Positions 37,215 to 46,017 of a stretch of DNA of 64,000 nt are shown one piece after another; within the stretch, counting starts at the first letter, position 1, and each line of letters begins with the position of its first letter. A program made the position numbers and the translations under genes. The stretch covers positions 1 through 64,000 of the forward strand of contig JAJFHC010000053.1 in assembly GCA_021775835.1 (NCBI GenBank), read 5' to 3'. Below the pieces are notes generated by a model. The model did not search any database, had not been told where the DNA came from, and worked only from the letters and a program-made list of their open reading frames with translations. The DNA is from Hyphomicrobiales bacterium (GTDB lineage Bacteria; Pseudomonadota; Alphaproteobacteria; Rhizobiales; JAJFHC01).

Positions 37215-37883
37215 TCAGTCTGTTGATACGTCTTTTTCAGATAGGTCTTGAAGAGCGCGATCAAGAGCGCCAACAATGGTTGCCGGTTGTTCGGCACCCA
37301 TCACAACATATTTGTTGGCGACAATGAAACAAGGAACACCGTTGACGCCCATTTCCCGGGCAAGGGCGACTTCCTTTTCAACCAAGTCACGGTCTTCCTC
37401 GGTTGCCAGAAGACGGATGATGAGTTCTTCATCCATTCCTGCTTCGACGGCCGCTTCGCGCAAGACATCCGCATCGCCAATGTCCCGGCCTTCAAGGAAG
37501 AACATCTCAAACAACCGTTCGACAACCGCATCCTGATAGCCTTCGGTTGATGCCCAGCGAATGACCCGATGTGCGTCGATCGTGTTGGGTGATTTCTTGA
37601 TCTTGTCGAACGCAAACGGAATGCCTTCGTCTTCACCAGCCTTTTCAATCGAGCTATAGATTTCCTTGGCGCGTTCGGGCCCGCCGAACTTGTTTGAGAG
37701 GTATTCCTGCCGGTCAATTCCGGTTGGTGGAATTGTCGGATCCAGTTGATAGGGGCGCCACCTGACGTCCACTTCAATGTCCGGCCTCATCGCCAGGGCC
37801 TTTTCAAATCGCCTTTTGCCGACAAGGCACCAGGGACACATGACATCGGAAATTATGTCGATCTGGAGCGGCTCTGATGTCAT
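37215..37883 (-). CDS. DsbA-family thiol oxidoreductase (FrnE-like)
   Basis: A 222-residue cytoplasmic protein of the FrnE group: thioredoxin fold with active site CPWC (16-19), a helical insertion and the cis-proline loop GVNGVPCFIV near the end. It has no signal peptide, so it works in the cytoplasm. Relatives include polyketide isomerase FrnE and disulfide isomerases. It is convergent with mfd with 11 bases between them. Confidence 0.88.
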   Translation of the reverse strand: MTSEPLQIDIISDVMCPWCLVGKRRFEKALAMRPDIEVDVRWRPYQLDPTIPPTGIDRQEYLSNKFGGPERAKEIYSSIEKAGEDEGIPFAFDKIKKSPNTIDAHRVIRWASTEGYQDAVVERLFEMFFLEGRDIGDADVLREAAVEAGMDEELIIRLLATEEDRDLVEKEVALAREMGVNGVPCFIVANKYVVMGAEQPATIVGALDRALQDLSEKDVSTD

Positions 37884-37940
37884 TGCTTGTTCACCTCGCT
37901 AACGGTTGACGAGCCAGCGTAAATGACTGCCGCTGTCTTG

Positions 37941-38090
37941 TCACATGGCTTCGGTCAGACTATTAGCGTGTTTGTGTTTTGAGTGCCGTTCATATTTGCG
38001 TTTGTCGTGTTCAACTTTTTGTCGGAACACGCGCAAAGATGCCGCGATCGGGTTGCGCCGTTTCACGGTTCTCGCTCTTGATTTCTTCAT
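37941..38090 (-). CDS. Small basic protein, ArfA-like
   Basis: A 49-residue highly basic protein (KKSRARTVKRRNPIAASLR then VFRQKVEHDKRKYE). The core resembles E. coli ArfA (LFRQRVEKNKKGKG, then MRKGKH), which rescues stalled ribosomes by recruiting RF2. Similar short proteins occur in Alphaproteobacteria. Upstream in-frame starts (ATG 38123, TTG 38132) would extend it; none has a clear ribosome site. The assignment is by resemblance over a short stretch, so it remains tentative. Confidence 0.5.
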   Translation of the reverse strand: MKKSRARTVKRRNPIAASLRVFRQKVEHDKRKYERHSKHKHANSLTEAM

Positions 38091-38178
38091 GTCCTGTCGT
38101 CCGTAAGCAATTGCTGTTTGCATGTCATGCAAGGTGATACGGATCTGGCCGGCATTTCCTGTCGGCCGGACTGAAAAA

Positions 38179-39729
38179 TCAAATGTGCGATTGAAACAAC
38201 GGCTTCAACTTCTTACGAACGAGCTTGCCGTTGGCAGTGCGGGGCAGGGCGTCGATGAAGACGATCTCACGCGGACACTTGTAGCGGGCAAGACCACGGC
38301 TTGCGTGCTCCAGTAGGACATTTGCGTTAACCTGCATTTCAGGTTCGGGAACGATGAACGCGGCAATGACCGAAACGTTCCTGCGAACTTCAACTTCGGT
38401 GACTGCGCACTCTGCGACACTCTCGTGTGTCCTCATGACGTCCTCAACTTCTGCCGGTGAAACCCGGTAGCCCATGGCGTTCATGACATCGTCGGCGCGG
38501 CCGTCGAACCAGACATAGCCATTTTCGTCGATACGGGCGAGGTCGCCGCCAATGAACCAGTCTCCCCTGAATGCGGCAGCCGTCTCTTCCGGCCGGTTCC
38601 AATACCGCAACATAAGGCCGGGATCACTTCCGTGAACGGCCAGCAGTCCCGTTGTTCCCGGCGGCAAGGTTTCCTCGGTTTCGTTGTCCGCTGCGAGAAT
38701 GCCGACACGGCGGCCCGACTGCGGGCGGCCCGGAGAACCTGATACAACCGGCACAGTGGGGGACGAGGATATGTACGTAGAAATCTCGCTCATACCCAGG
38801 GCTTCGTAAAGGACGAGGTCGGTACGGCGTTGCCATTCTTCCGAGACGTCACCGGGCAAAGGCTCGCCCGCGGTCAATCCGTGCCGCAGGCTGGGCAGGT
38901 CAATGTGATCCTCTTTACTGTACTTCAGGATCTGTCGGTAGACCGTGGGCACTGCGGCAAAAATGGTGCCGTTTTCCCGGTTGATGAGCCTGGGCCATGC
39001 CGTGGGATGTTTTTCTCCGGTGAACAGCACTGTGGTAGCGCCATTTGCCAGGGGGTCGCTGATGCCGACGCCCAGTGTGTATGTCCAATTGAAGGCTCCG
39101 GCGTGAACCATGATGTCGGAGCTGGTGAGACCGTACCAGCCCTGATACATCTTTCGCCGGGCCCAGATTGATCTGTGGGCGTGCAAGACGCCTTTGGGGC
39201 TGCCTGACGTTCCAGAAGTGTATATCAGGAACGCCGGGTCGTCGGCTTTTGTTCCGGCGTAGTCTGTCATAGGCCGTTGGTAAAATTCCTTTACCTCGTC
39301 AGGGCCAATAATCTTGATCGGAGGCAGGAACTCTGGCAACTCGAGCTCGGGCGACACGGCAAGTCCTTGGGCGCCAGAGTCTGCCAGCATGTAGTCAACT
39401 TCACGCGGTGACAACTGCTCGGATGTGGGGATCGGGATAATGCCTGCAGCCATCGCGCCAAAAAACACCAAGGCAAACTCGGAGGTGTTCTTCATTCGCA
39501 CAAGCAGGCGGTCTCCGGGTTTCAGGCCGGTCTCGATAAGTCCGGTTGAAAAGCGGCGGACGGTTTCGTCGAGTTCACGGTAAGTCCATCTTTCATCTTT
39601 TTCGGTGTCGTCGAGATCATGAACAACCACGAGCGCGGTCTTGTCGGCGTAGACATGGGCCGGACCGCCAATGCAATACCGGGAAATGTTCAATTCCTCG
39701 GGCGGCAACTCACTTTCGACACCAGTCAT
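38179..39729 (-). CDS. AMP-forming acyl-CoA synthetase (benzoate-CoA-ligase-like)
   Basis: About 516 residues. Activates a carboxylic acid to its CoA thioester through an acyl-AMP. All core motifs are present: the P-loop YTSGTSGSPKGV, YEALGMSE, GDLARIDENGYVWFDGR, and the catalytic lysine in PRTANGKLVRK. The closest look is to benzoate/aryl- or short-chain acyl-CoA ligases; the acid is unknown. ATG 39729 leaves 16 bases after the preceding gene; ATG 39786 would overlap it. It is the last gene of an operon with a degenerate paralogue and a YejA-like binding protein. Confidence 0.85.
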   Translation of the reverse strand: MTGVESELPPEELNISRYCIGGPAHVYADKTALVVVHDLDDTEKDERWTYRELDETVRRFSTGLIETGLKPGDRLLVRMKNTSEFALVFFGAMAAGIIPIPTSEQLSPREVDYMLADSGAQGLAVSPELELPEFLPPIKIIGPDEVKEFYQRPMTDYAGTKADDPAFLIYTSGTSGSPKGVLHAHRSIWARRKMYQGWYGLTSSDIMVHAGAFNWTYTLGVGISDPLANGATTVLFTGEKHPTAWPRLINRENGTIFAAVPTVYRQILKYSKEDHIDLPSLRHGLTAGEPLPGDVSEEWQRRTDLVLYEALGMSEISTYISSSPTVPVVSGSPGRPQSGRRVGILAADNETEETLPPGTTGLLAVHGSDPGLMLRYWNRPEETAAAFRGDWFIGGDLARIDENGYVWFDGRADDVMNAMGYRVSPAEVEDVMRTHESVAECAVTEVEVRRNVSVIAAFIVPEPEMQVNANVLLEHASRGLARYKCPREIVFIDALPRTANGKLVRKKLKPLFQSHI

Positions 39730-39745
39730 GACAAACTCATTACTT

Positions 39746-41428
39746 TCAAATCTGATCGAGAACCCGGTCCCGCATGACCTCGCCATGTTCGTCACGGGGT
39801 ATCATCTTAACTGTGATCACCCGGTCCGGCACTTTATATGCGGCGACTTTCTGTTGCTTGAGATAGTCGGCAAAATCTTCAAACGTGATTGACTTTCCAG
39901 GGCTGGGAACGATCGCGGCAATGATCCGCTCTCCCATTACAGGGTCGTCGAAACTGAAGGCAGCCGCATCTGACAGCTGATCGTGACCGGCATAAAGCCT
40001 GTCGAGTTCGCATGCGGAAATTGACATGCCGCCATGATAGATGACGCCGCCTTCCCGACGAACACAGTCGAGTGACGGTTTGGTTGCGCCAACGAAACGG
40101 CAGCGGATGCCGGTGCTGACGAAACCATGTGAGTCCTTCTCCAGGGTTGGTTCATCGCTCCCCGGAACGACACTTGGATAAAACGCGTCAAACATCATGG
40201 CGCTCTTGATCATCAGGTCGCCAGCCAGCAGGCTTGCATCGTTGCCGTTCGATACCGCACCGCCTCTGACCCTTGTGGTCAACAGGACCGGTCCGCTTGG
40301 GGTTCCTACCGGAGCATTCCATTCGCCATGGGTAAGCAGGCAAGGGCGTTCGTTCTGTGTACGTCGGCGTGCAACATAGGCCATCTCGCCGAATGTCCGG
40401 ATATCGACAACCGGAACCGACAGATTGGCCGCCCGCTCGTTTGCGTTTTCCGGCAGGAACGGGCTCGGCCAGAAACAGCCCAGAGACGAAATGCGGCTCG
40501 CCGGGGCCCCCTTGTTGAAAATGCCGTCGCTCTTCAGCGCGTCGATTACGGAGGGCGGTAGACCAGTAAAATCAATGTTGAGACTTTGCAGTTGGTCCAC
40601 AAAGACATCAAGTTCGAAGGGGTGATGGAGGTGAAGGGTTCCGCTGGACAGGAGCCAGGGTACAAAAAAGCCACCGATCGATACCAGTCCCGCCAGCGGA
40701 TAGGGGCAAAGCAACTGATTGCCTCTGCCGATACGGGCTTCCAGAAGGCTCATCAGCCCGGCCGCAATCCATTGGTTATGGGAACGAGGAACTGGGCACG
40801 GAGAAGGGTGCTGTCCTCCCGCCCAGCAGATTGTCAGCACGTTGTTGGCTGAAACGTCAGGCCATTCGGTCGTGTCGGTTTCTCCGTCGCCGTCGAATAT
40901 ACCGTCCAGGGGTATCACACCGTCTGGGACGTCACGTCCGAATGACAGCACAAACCGTACACTGAACAAATCCGCTGCGGCATGACGCATCATGTCTGCA
41001 TGATCTCTCCCGACGATATTAACGCATGAAACCAGAGCTTTAGGGGAGAGTGTTGGCAAAGCGGTTGATAACTCGTACTCGCGCCACATCAAAGGTAACG
41101 GAGACGCAACAAGGCCTGACCGGGCGCAGGCCAGCAGGACGATGACCTGTTCAACCGTATTGGGAAGCTGGGTGGCGACAATGTCGCCGGGAACGAGACC
41201 AAGATCCATGAATTGCTTGGCCAACCTGCTTACAACAGCGTCGGCTTGTGCATAGGTTAGCTGTTTGGGTGTCCCATGGGTGACTGAAGACCGATTGGGA
41301 GGATCGGCGACAGCGATACGGTCCGGATCGGCTTGTGCCGATTTGCGGAAGATTGCATCAAGGGTCGCTCGTCCCCAGACCCCGGCGTTGGTATAATGGT
41401 CGATGGTTGCCGCATCGCTTAGGATCAT
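39746..41428 (-). CDS. Degenerate acyl-CoA synthetase homologue
   Basis: A 560-residue adenylate-forming-enzyme homologue with the normal N-terminal fold (LTYAQADAVVSRLA; GDIVATQLPNTVEQ). Its P-loop is replaced by CWAGGQHPSPCPVPRS (201-216) and the C-terminal A10 motif reads PRDEHGEVMRD, with Glu550 where the catalytic lysine belongs. The reading frame is intact and its partner next door is canonical. The protein therefore probably does not make acyl-AMP itself; a binding, regulatory or partner-subunit role is possible. It starts 15 bases after the binding-protein gene and stops 16 before the canonical ligase. Confidence 0.8.
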   Translation of the reverse strand: MILSDAATIDHYTNAGVWGRATLDAIFRKSAQADPDRIAVADPPNRSSVTHGTPKQLTYAQADAVVSRLAKQFMDLGLVPGDIVATQLPNTVEQVIVLLACARSGLVASPLPLMWREYELSTALPTLSPKALVSCVNIVGRDHADMMRHAAADLFSVRFVLSFGRDVPDGVIPLDGIFDGDGETDTTEWPDVSANNVLTICWAGGQHPSPCPVPRSHNQWIAAGLMSLLEARIGRGNQLLCPYPLAGLVSIGGFFVPWLLSSGTLHLHHPFELDVFVDQLQSLNIDFTGLPPSVIDALKSDGIFNKGAPASRISSLGCFWPSPFLPENANERAANLSVPVVDIRTFGEMAYVARRRTQNERPCLLTHGEWNAPVGTPSGPVLLTTRVRGGAVSNGNDASLLAGDLMIKSAMMFDAFYPSVVPGSDEPTLEKDSHGFVSTGIRCRFVGATKPSLDCVRREGGVIYHGGMSISACELDRLYAGHDQLSDAAAFSFDDPVMGERIIAAIVPSPGKSITFEDFADYLKQQKVAAYKVPDRVITVKMIPRDEHGEVMRDRVLDQI

Positions 41429-41443
41429 GTTGCCTATTCCCCC

Positions 41444-43294
41444 TCATTCCGGTACGTGCCACCACGTATCCGGCACGTAACCATAGAGCGATGTGCGCTC
41501 TGGCCTCTTGATTTTCCGCCATCGCGCAGCCCAGCGATTTGGTGGAAAAAATAGCGGTATGACATAGACTTGAGACAATAATGTCCGGTCCAGTGCTCTT
41601 ACTGTGGATACAAACTCTGTACGGTCCCGCGCCTTCAGCATGGCAGCGATCAAATCATCTATAGCGGGATTCTTTGTTCCCATATAGTTTCTCGTGCCGG
41701 GAGTGTCGCGTCCGTATGTTCCCCAGTAGAAACTCTGCTCGTTTCCGGGAGACAATGAGGCAAACCAGAAATTGGGTATCATGTCAAAATCGTAGGTCTG
41801 TTTTCGATTTTGATACTGGGTTGAATCGACCTGACGGACTTTCAATCGAATACCGGCAGACTTCAGGCGATCGGCAAAATTGAGAGCCAGTCTCTCCTGA
41901 TCCCTATCGGTCACCAGAATTTCGAAACTAAACGGTGCGCCGGTCGCACCGTCAACAAGGTGTCCATCGCGCAATTCGTAACCTGCCTTTTTCAAGAGGT
42001 TCAGCGCTGTGCGGAGGTTTCGCCGATTGCGGCCCGTGCCGTCGCCATCGGGAAGGCGATAGCGGCCTTCCAGGATATCGGGATCAATGGTGGAGAGGGA
42101 CGGCGTTAGCAGCCGACGTTCGCGCTCATTCGCAGGGCGGCCGTGCGAAGAGAGTTCGGAATTGTCGAAATAACTCCGTGTTCTTGAATACAATCCGAAA
42201 TAGAGGTTCTTGTTGACCCAAGAGAAATCGAACAGGGTCAGGAGGGCCTTGCGAACCCGAACATCGGCAAACAGCGGTTTCCTAGTGTTGAACACAAAGG
42301 CGTTCATGCCCGATGGTAGTTTCGTCGGAATTTCCTCCCGAACAATCTGTCCGTCCTTTACGGCAGGTATCTCATAACCCTGTGCCCATCTTGTGGGGTC
42401 ATTCTCGAGACGAGCGTCGCTCAGCCCCTTCTTGAATGCCTCAAATGCACTGTTCTGGTCGCGGTAATAGTCGTATCGGACGGTATCGAAATTGTGGCGG
42501 CCAGCATTGACCGACAAGGACCAACCCCAGTAATCCGGATTTCGCCGGTAGACAATCTGCTGACCGGGATCAATTTTCTCCACCAGATAGGGGCCACTGC
42601 CCAGTGGCTTGACCAGTGTCGTTTGCTCGAACGTCGTTTTGCTGTAGCGATGTCGTGGAAGCACCGCCATTAATCCAAGAATCAGAGGTAATTCCCGGTC
42701 TGCGCCTGCTTCAAAGACAAATCGAACGCTTCTCGGTCCGCGGCGCTCTGTGCGCACGACCTTGGAGTAGTAGCTCCTGAAGTTGGGACGGCCGTGATCC
42801 CGCAGAACTTCGAGTGAAAATATGACGTCTTCCACGGTGACCGGCATCCCGTCGGAGAATTTTGCGTGTTCGCGCAACCGGAATTCAACCCAACTGCGGT
42901 CATCGGGGACGTCTATGGATTCGGCCAGCAGTCCGTAGAGCGAGAAAGGTTCGTCGAGGTTTCTCGTCATCAGGCTTTCAAAAACATGAGCGCGCAGTCC
43001 CTTCGCAGCAATCCCCTTTACGATCATGGGATTGGTGTTGTCGTAGGTACCGATTGCCGCAAATGTCACCGTCCCGCCCTTGGGAGCCGTTGGGTTGACA
43101 TAGGCGAAACTGGAAAATCCGTCCTCGAGGCCTGGCTGACCGTGCATGGCAATGCCGTGTGACGGTGATGAACGGGCCGCACCGGTCTGGGTGAGTGCGG
43201 CCAGACACAACAATGCACCCAGTATGGCGACACCGGGACAACGGAATTCAGGGAAGGGCCAGGCACAAATTCGCATGCCTCGATCATATCCCAT
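41444..43294 (-). CDS. YejA-like extracellular solute-binding protein (family 5)
   Basis: A 616-residue periplasmic protein with a signal peptide (GVAILGALLCLAALTQTGAA) and the SBP_bac_5 fold (FVDPTAPKGGT-like YVNPTAPKGGTVTF, SDGMPVTVEDVIFSLE, RRNPDYWG). It resembles YejA, which binds oligopeptides such as microcin C-type compounds. No permease or ATPase genes are near, so it is an orphan or shares a transporter elsewhere. It heads the operon with two acyl-CoA ligase homologues, which suggests that the captured compound is an acid that they activate. ATG 43276 is an alternative start. Confidence 0.82.
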   Translation of the reverse strand: MGYDRGMRICAWPFPEFRCPGVAILGALLCLAALTQTGAARSSPSHGIAMHGQPGLEDGFSSFAYVNPTAPKGGTVTFAAIGTYDNTNPMIVKGIAAKGLRAHVFESLMTRNLDEPFSLYGLLAESIDVPDDRSWVEFRLREHAKFSDGMPVTVEDVIFSLEVLRDHGRPNFRSYYSKVVRTERRGPRSVRFVFEAGADRELPLILGLMAVLPRHRYSKTTFEQTTLVKPLGSGPYLVEKIDPGQQIVYRRNPDYWGWSLSVNAGRHNFDTVRYDYYRDQNSAFEAFKKGLSDARLENDPTRWAQGYEIPAVKDGQIVREEIPTKLPSGMNAFVFNTRKPLFADVRVRKALLTLFDFSWVNKNLYFGLYSRTRSYFDNSELSSHGRPANERERRLLTPSLSTIDPDILEGRYRLPDGDGTGRNRRNLRTALNLLKKAGYELRDGHLVDGATGAPFSFEILVTDRDQERLALNFADRLKSAGIRLKVRQVDSTQYQNRKQTYDFDMIPNFWFASLSPGNEQSFYWGTYGRDTPGTRNYMGTKNPAIDDLIAAMLKARDRTEFVSTVRALDRTLLSQVYVIPLFFPPNRWAARWRKIKRPERTSLYGYVPDTWWHVPE

Positions 43295-43342
43295 TGAATG
43301 CGGTTGCGGACTGATTTTGATAGAACGCGCAGTGCTAGGGCA

Positions 43343-43681
43343 TTAATGGGTCTGGATGCCGCGCAACGAATAGATGCCGTTATCCAGTTCACCAAACACC
43401 TGGGTCACCTGCGGGTGGCGTACCGGTTCTCCGCTGGTATCTTCGAGAAGGTTCTGCTCCGATACGTAGGCGATGTATTCGGTTTCTTCGTTTTCCGCGA
43501 GCAGATGATAATAGGGCTGTTCCTTTGCAGGCCTAATCTCAGCGGGTATCGACTCCCACCACTCGTCGCTGTTGGAAAACGTGGGGTCTACATCGAAGAT
43601 TACGCCGCGAAATGGGTAGTAGCGGTGTTTGACGACCTGGCCAATGCTAAATTTTGCGGTTTGATCTGGTTCGTTCATCAT
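43343..43681 (-). CDS. hspQ: Heat shock protein HspQ
   Basis: A 112-residue cytoplasmic protein, also called YccV or hemimethylated-DNA-binding protein. It has FSIGQVVKHRYYPFRGVIFDVDP, read in two parts (FSIGQVVKHR, YYPFRGVIFDVDP), and QPYYHLLAENEE. In enterobacteria HspQ modulates Lon protease and DnaA levels. It stands alone between the binding-protein gene and malyl-CoA lyase, both on the same strand. Confidence 0.93.
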   Translation of the reverse strand: MMNEPDQTAKFSIGQVVKHRYYPFRGVIFDVDPTFSNSDEWWESIPAEIRPAKEQPYYHLLAENEETEYIAYVSEQNLLEDTSGEPVRHPQVTQVFGELDNGIYSLRGIQTH

Positions 43682-43823
43682 TATCTTTCAAGTACTTAAG
43701 AATGGACTGGAGAGCCCATTCCTGTCCCCTCAGAGACAAATTTAGTATTCCCAGGCCTCGTTGGAAAGTGGGTCTGGTTCACTTTGGGACAAATTGACGT
43801 GGCGTGGTTGTATCCGGGCAACA

Positions 43824-44873
43824 CTAAAATCCGTATGAAGCTGCGCGCTCCGGGTCTTTTTGGGCGACCAGTTTTGCCAGGTCAACGATGACTTTTGCCT
43901 GTTTCCAGGTGGCATCGTCCTGCATCTTGCCGTCGATCATGACAGCCCCAGTGCCGTCCGGCATGGCTTCGAGAATTCGCTTGGCAAAGTCGACTTCGCC
44001 CGCATCCGGACTGAAGACTTCCTTGGCGATATCGATCTGGGTCGGATGTAGTGACCAGGCGCCCAGACAGCCTTGCAGAAAGGCATTTCTGAATTGCGAT
44101 CGGCAGGCATCGAGATCGGAGAAGTCGCCGAACGGCCCATAAAACGCCTTGATGCCATTGGAGGCGCAGGCATCGACCATTCGGGCCACAGTGTAGTGCC
44201 ACAGATCCTGTTGATAAAAGGACCTTACCTGTTCAGCGTTGTCATCGTCGCGATCGGCCAGAACGCCATAGAATGGGTGGCCACCGCCCACGCGGGTGGT
44301 TTTCATGCCCCGTGATGCCGCCAGATCCGCAGGGCCAAGACTCATGCCGTGCATCCGCGGGCTTGCAGAAGCGATTTCATTAACGTTCTTAACACCTTGT
44401 GCTGTTTCCAGGATGGCATGGATGAGGATGGGTCTGGTGATGCTGTGTCGGGCTTCCAGCTGCGCCAGAAGTTGATCCAGATAATGAATGTCCCAGACAC
44501 CCTCGACTTTCGGCAACATGATGACGTCAAGTTTGTTGCCAACGGCAGCGACGGTCTGCGTAATGTCGTCTAGCGCCCACGGGCTGTTGAGGCAATTGAT
44601 ACGGGTCCACAGGCCGGTTTTGCCGAATTCGTTGGCTTCCGCCATTTCGATAAAGCCGGCACGGGCCGCTTCCTTTGCATCGGTCGGTATGGCGTCTTCC
44701 AGGTTGCCGAGGACCACATCCACCCTGGACACTAGATCAGGAACCTTGGCCCGCATCTTTTCGATATGCGGCGGGACAAAATGGATCATGCGTTCGAGTT
44801 TGATGGGGAGTTCCCGAAATGGGGCGGGGGCACCGATGGCCAGAGGCTGAAAGAAATGCGCAGGTAGCTTCAT
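43824..44873 (-). CDS. L-malyl-CoA/beta-methylmalyl-CoA lyase (CitE-like aldolase)
   Basis: A 349-residue TIM-barrel enzyme of the HpcH/CitE family. It has [13 protein letters not shown], the metal-binding glutamate in ILETAQGV and aspartate in [14 protein letters not shown], and [12 protein letters not shown]. It would cleave malyl-CoA to glyoxylate and acetyl-CoA, or methylmalyl-CoA to glyoxylate and propionyl-CoA. These reactions feed the ethylmalonyl-CoA pathway or the serine cycle, which suits a methylated-amine user. It is divergent from an AEC transporter and a CaiB/racemase-type enzyme. Confidence 0.8.
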   Translation of the reverse strand: MKLPAHFFQPLAIGAPAPFRELPIKLERMIHFVPPHIEKMRAKVPDLVSRVDVVLGNLEDAIPTDAKEAARAGFIEMAEANEFGKTGLWTRINCLNSPWALDDITQTVAAVGNKLDVIMLPKVEGVWDIHYLDQLLAQLEARHSITRPILIHAILETAQGVKNVNEIASASPRMHGMSLGPADLAASRGMKTTRVGGGHPFYGVLADRDDDNAEQVRSFYQQDLWHYTVARMVDACASNGIKAFYGPFGDFSDLDACRSQFRNAFLQGCLGAWSLHPTQIDIAKEVFSPDAGEVDFAKRILEAMPDGTGAVMIDGKMQDDATWKQAKVIVDLAKLVAQKDPERAASYGF

Positions 44874-45047
44874 GGAAATTGCCTTGTGTATTGGAGCTTG
44901 GCACCCCTTACGTCACTTGGGCGTGGCGTGCAACAAGGCATAGCGCCGCTTGCTGTGGATGGTACGGGCTTGGTTGACCGGCTCTGGATAAGCGGTTACT
45001 GAGCGTCGTCAAACAAAAAGAAACGGCATCTCTGGAGTCACATCCGC

Positions 45048-45995
45048 GTGGCCATCATATTCAATCTCGCCTTGCCGTTTTTCGGCATTATTTTTCTTGG
45101 GATAATCGCAGAGAAGGCCTTCAAGATTGAAGAGTCCGGTCTCGCGTGGCTCAACATATTCGTCTTCTATTTCGCCGTACCGACGCTCGTCTTCAAGAGC
45201 ATCATGGAAGCACCAATCGATCAGCTGCTCAATTGGTCCTTCATCGCCATTACAATGATGTCGAGTTATCTCGTATTCCTGTTGGTCTTCTCCATTTCAC
45301 TGCTGTTCTTCCGGTCGAGGTTGACCTCGGCAGCCATTCAGGCCTCATCGGCGAGCTATAGCAATCTTGTGTATCTGGGGCTGCCTCTTGCCATAGCGGC
45401 ATTCGGGAGAGATGCCGCGGTGCCGGCCGCCCTGATCGCCTGTTTCGACAATCTGATCCAGTTTACCCTTGTTCCCATCATTGCCGGTCTGGAGAAATCC
45501 AGGAAGGACTCGCGCAGGGATATGATCACAGGGATTTCCAGACAGATCGTCCAGAACCCGTTGATTATCGCCGCTGCGGCCGGTGTGGCCGCGTCAGCCG
45601 GCCAGTTCCCGTTGCCCCACGCCTTTGACACCATGCTGACAACCCTCTCGAAAGCAGCAGCGCCAGCAGCCCTGTTTGCGCTCGGTGTTACGGTTGCCAT
45701 GCGTCCACTGGAAGGCTTCACGCGAGAGGTGCCGGTTATCCTGATTGCGAAGATGCTGGTACATCCTCTGCTGATCTGGGGGCTGATCCACTGGATCGGC
45801 GGTGTTGATCCCATGTGGGCAGGCGTCGCCATTCTTCTGGCGTCTTTGCCGACGGCCGCCAACGTTTATATTCTGGCGACCCAGTACCGTGCCTTTATTG
45901 ACGGGGTGTCGAACGTCATTCTGATCTCGACCATGCTATCGGTCTTCACGGTTTCAATTGTGCTTTACATGATCGACCGGCAATATCTTCCCTGA
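45048..45995 (+). CDS. AEC-family transporter
   Basis: A 315-residue inner-membrane carrier with about ten helices. It has LALPFFGIIFLGIIAEKA at the start and ASLPTAANVYILATQYR near the end, as in malonate/auxin efflux carrier relatives. The start is GTG with GGAG at 45034-45037. It lies 22 bases before the CaiB-type gene, so it is probably co-transcribed. The substrate may be a dicarboxylate, since malyl-CoA lyase is divergent, but that is inference. Confidence 0.82.
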   Translation: MAIIFNLALPFFGIIFLGIIAEKAFKIEESGLAWLNIFVFYFAVPTLVFKSIMEAPIDQLLNWSFIAITMMSSYLVFLLVFSISLLFFRSRLTSAAIQASSASYSNLVYLGLPLAIAAFGRDAAVPAALIACFDNLIQFTLVPIIAGLEKSRKDSRRDMITGISRQIVQNPLIIAAAAGVAASAGQFPLPHAFDTMLTTLSKAAAPAALFALGVTVAMRPLEGFTREVPVILIAKMLVHPLLIWGLIHWIGGVDPMWAGVAILLASLPTAANVYILATQYRAFIDGVSNVILISTMLSVFTVSIVLYMIDRQYLP

Positions 45996-46017
45996 TCGGT
46001 AGTGGAGGGAGTCCCTA

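Noticed and set aside
43765..43785. AAAGTG…CACTTT inverted repeat upstream of hspQ
   Set aside because: Six-base arms are too short to separate from chance in this region.
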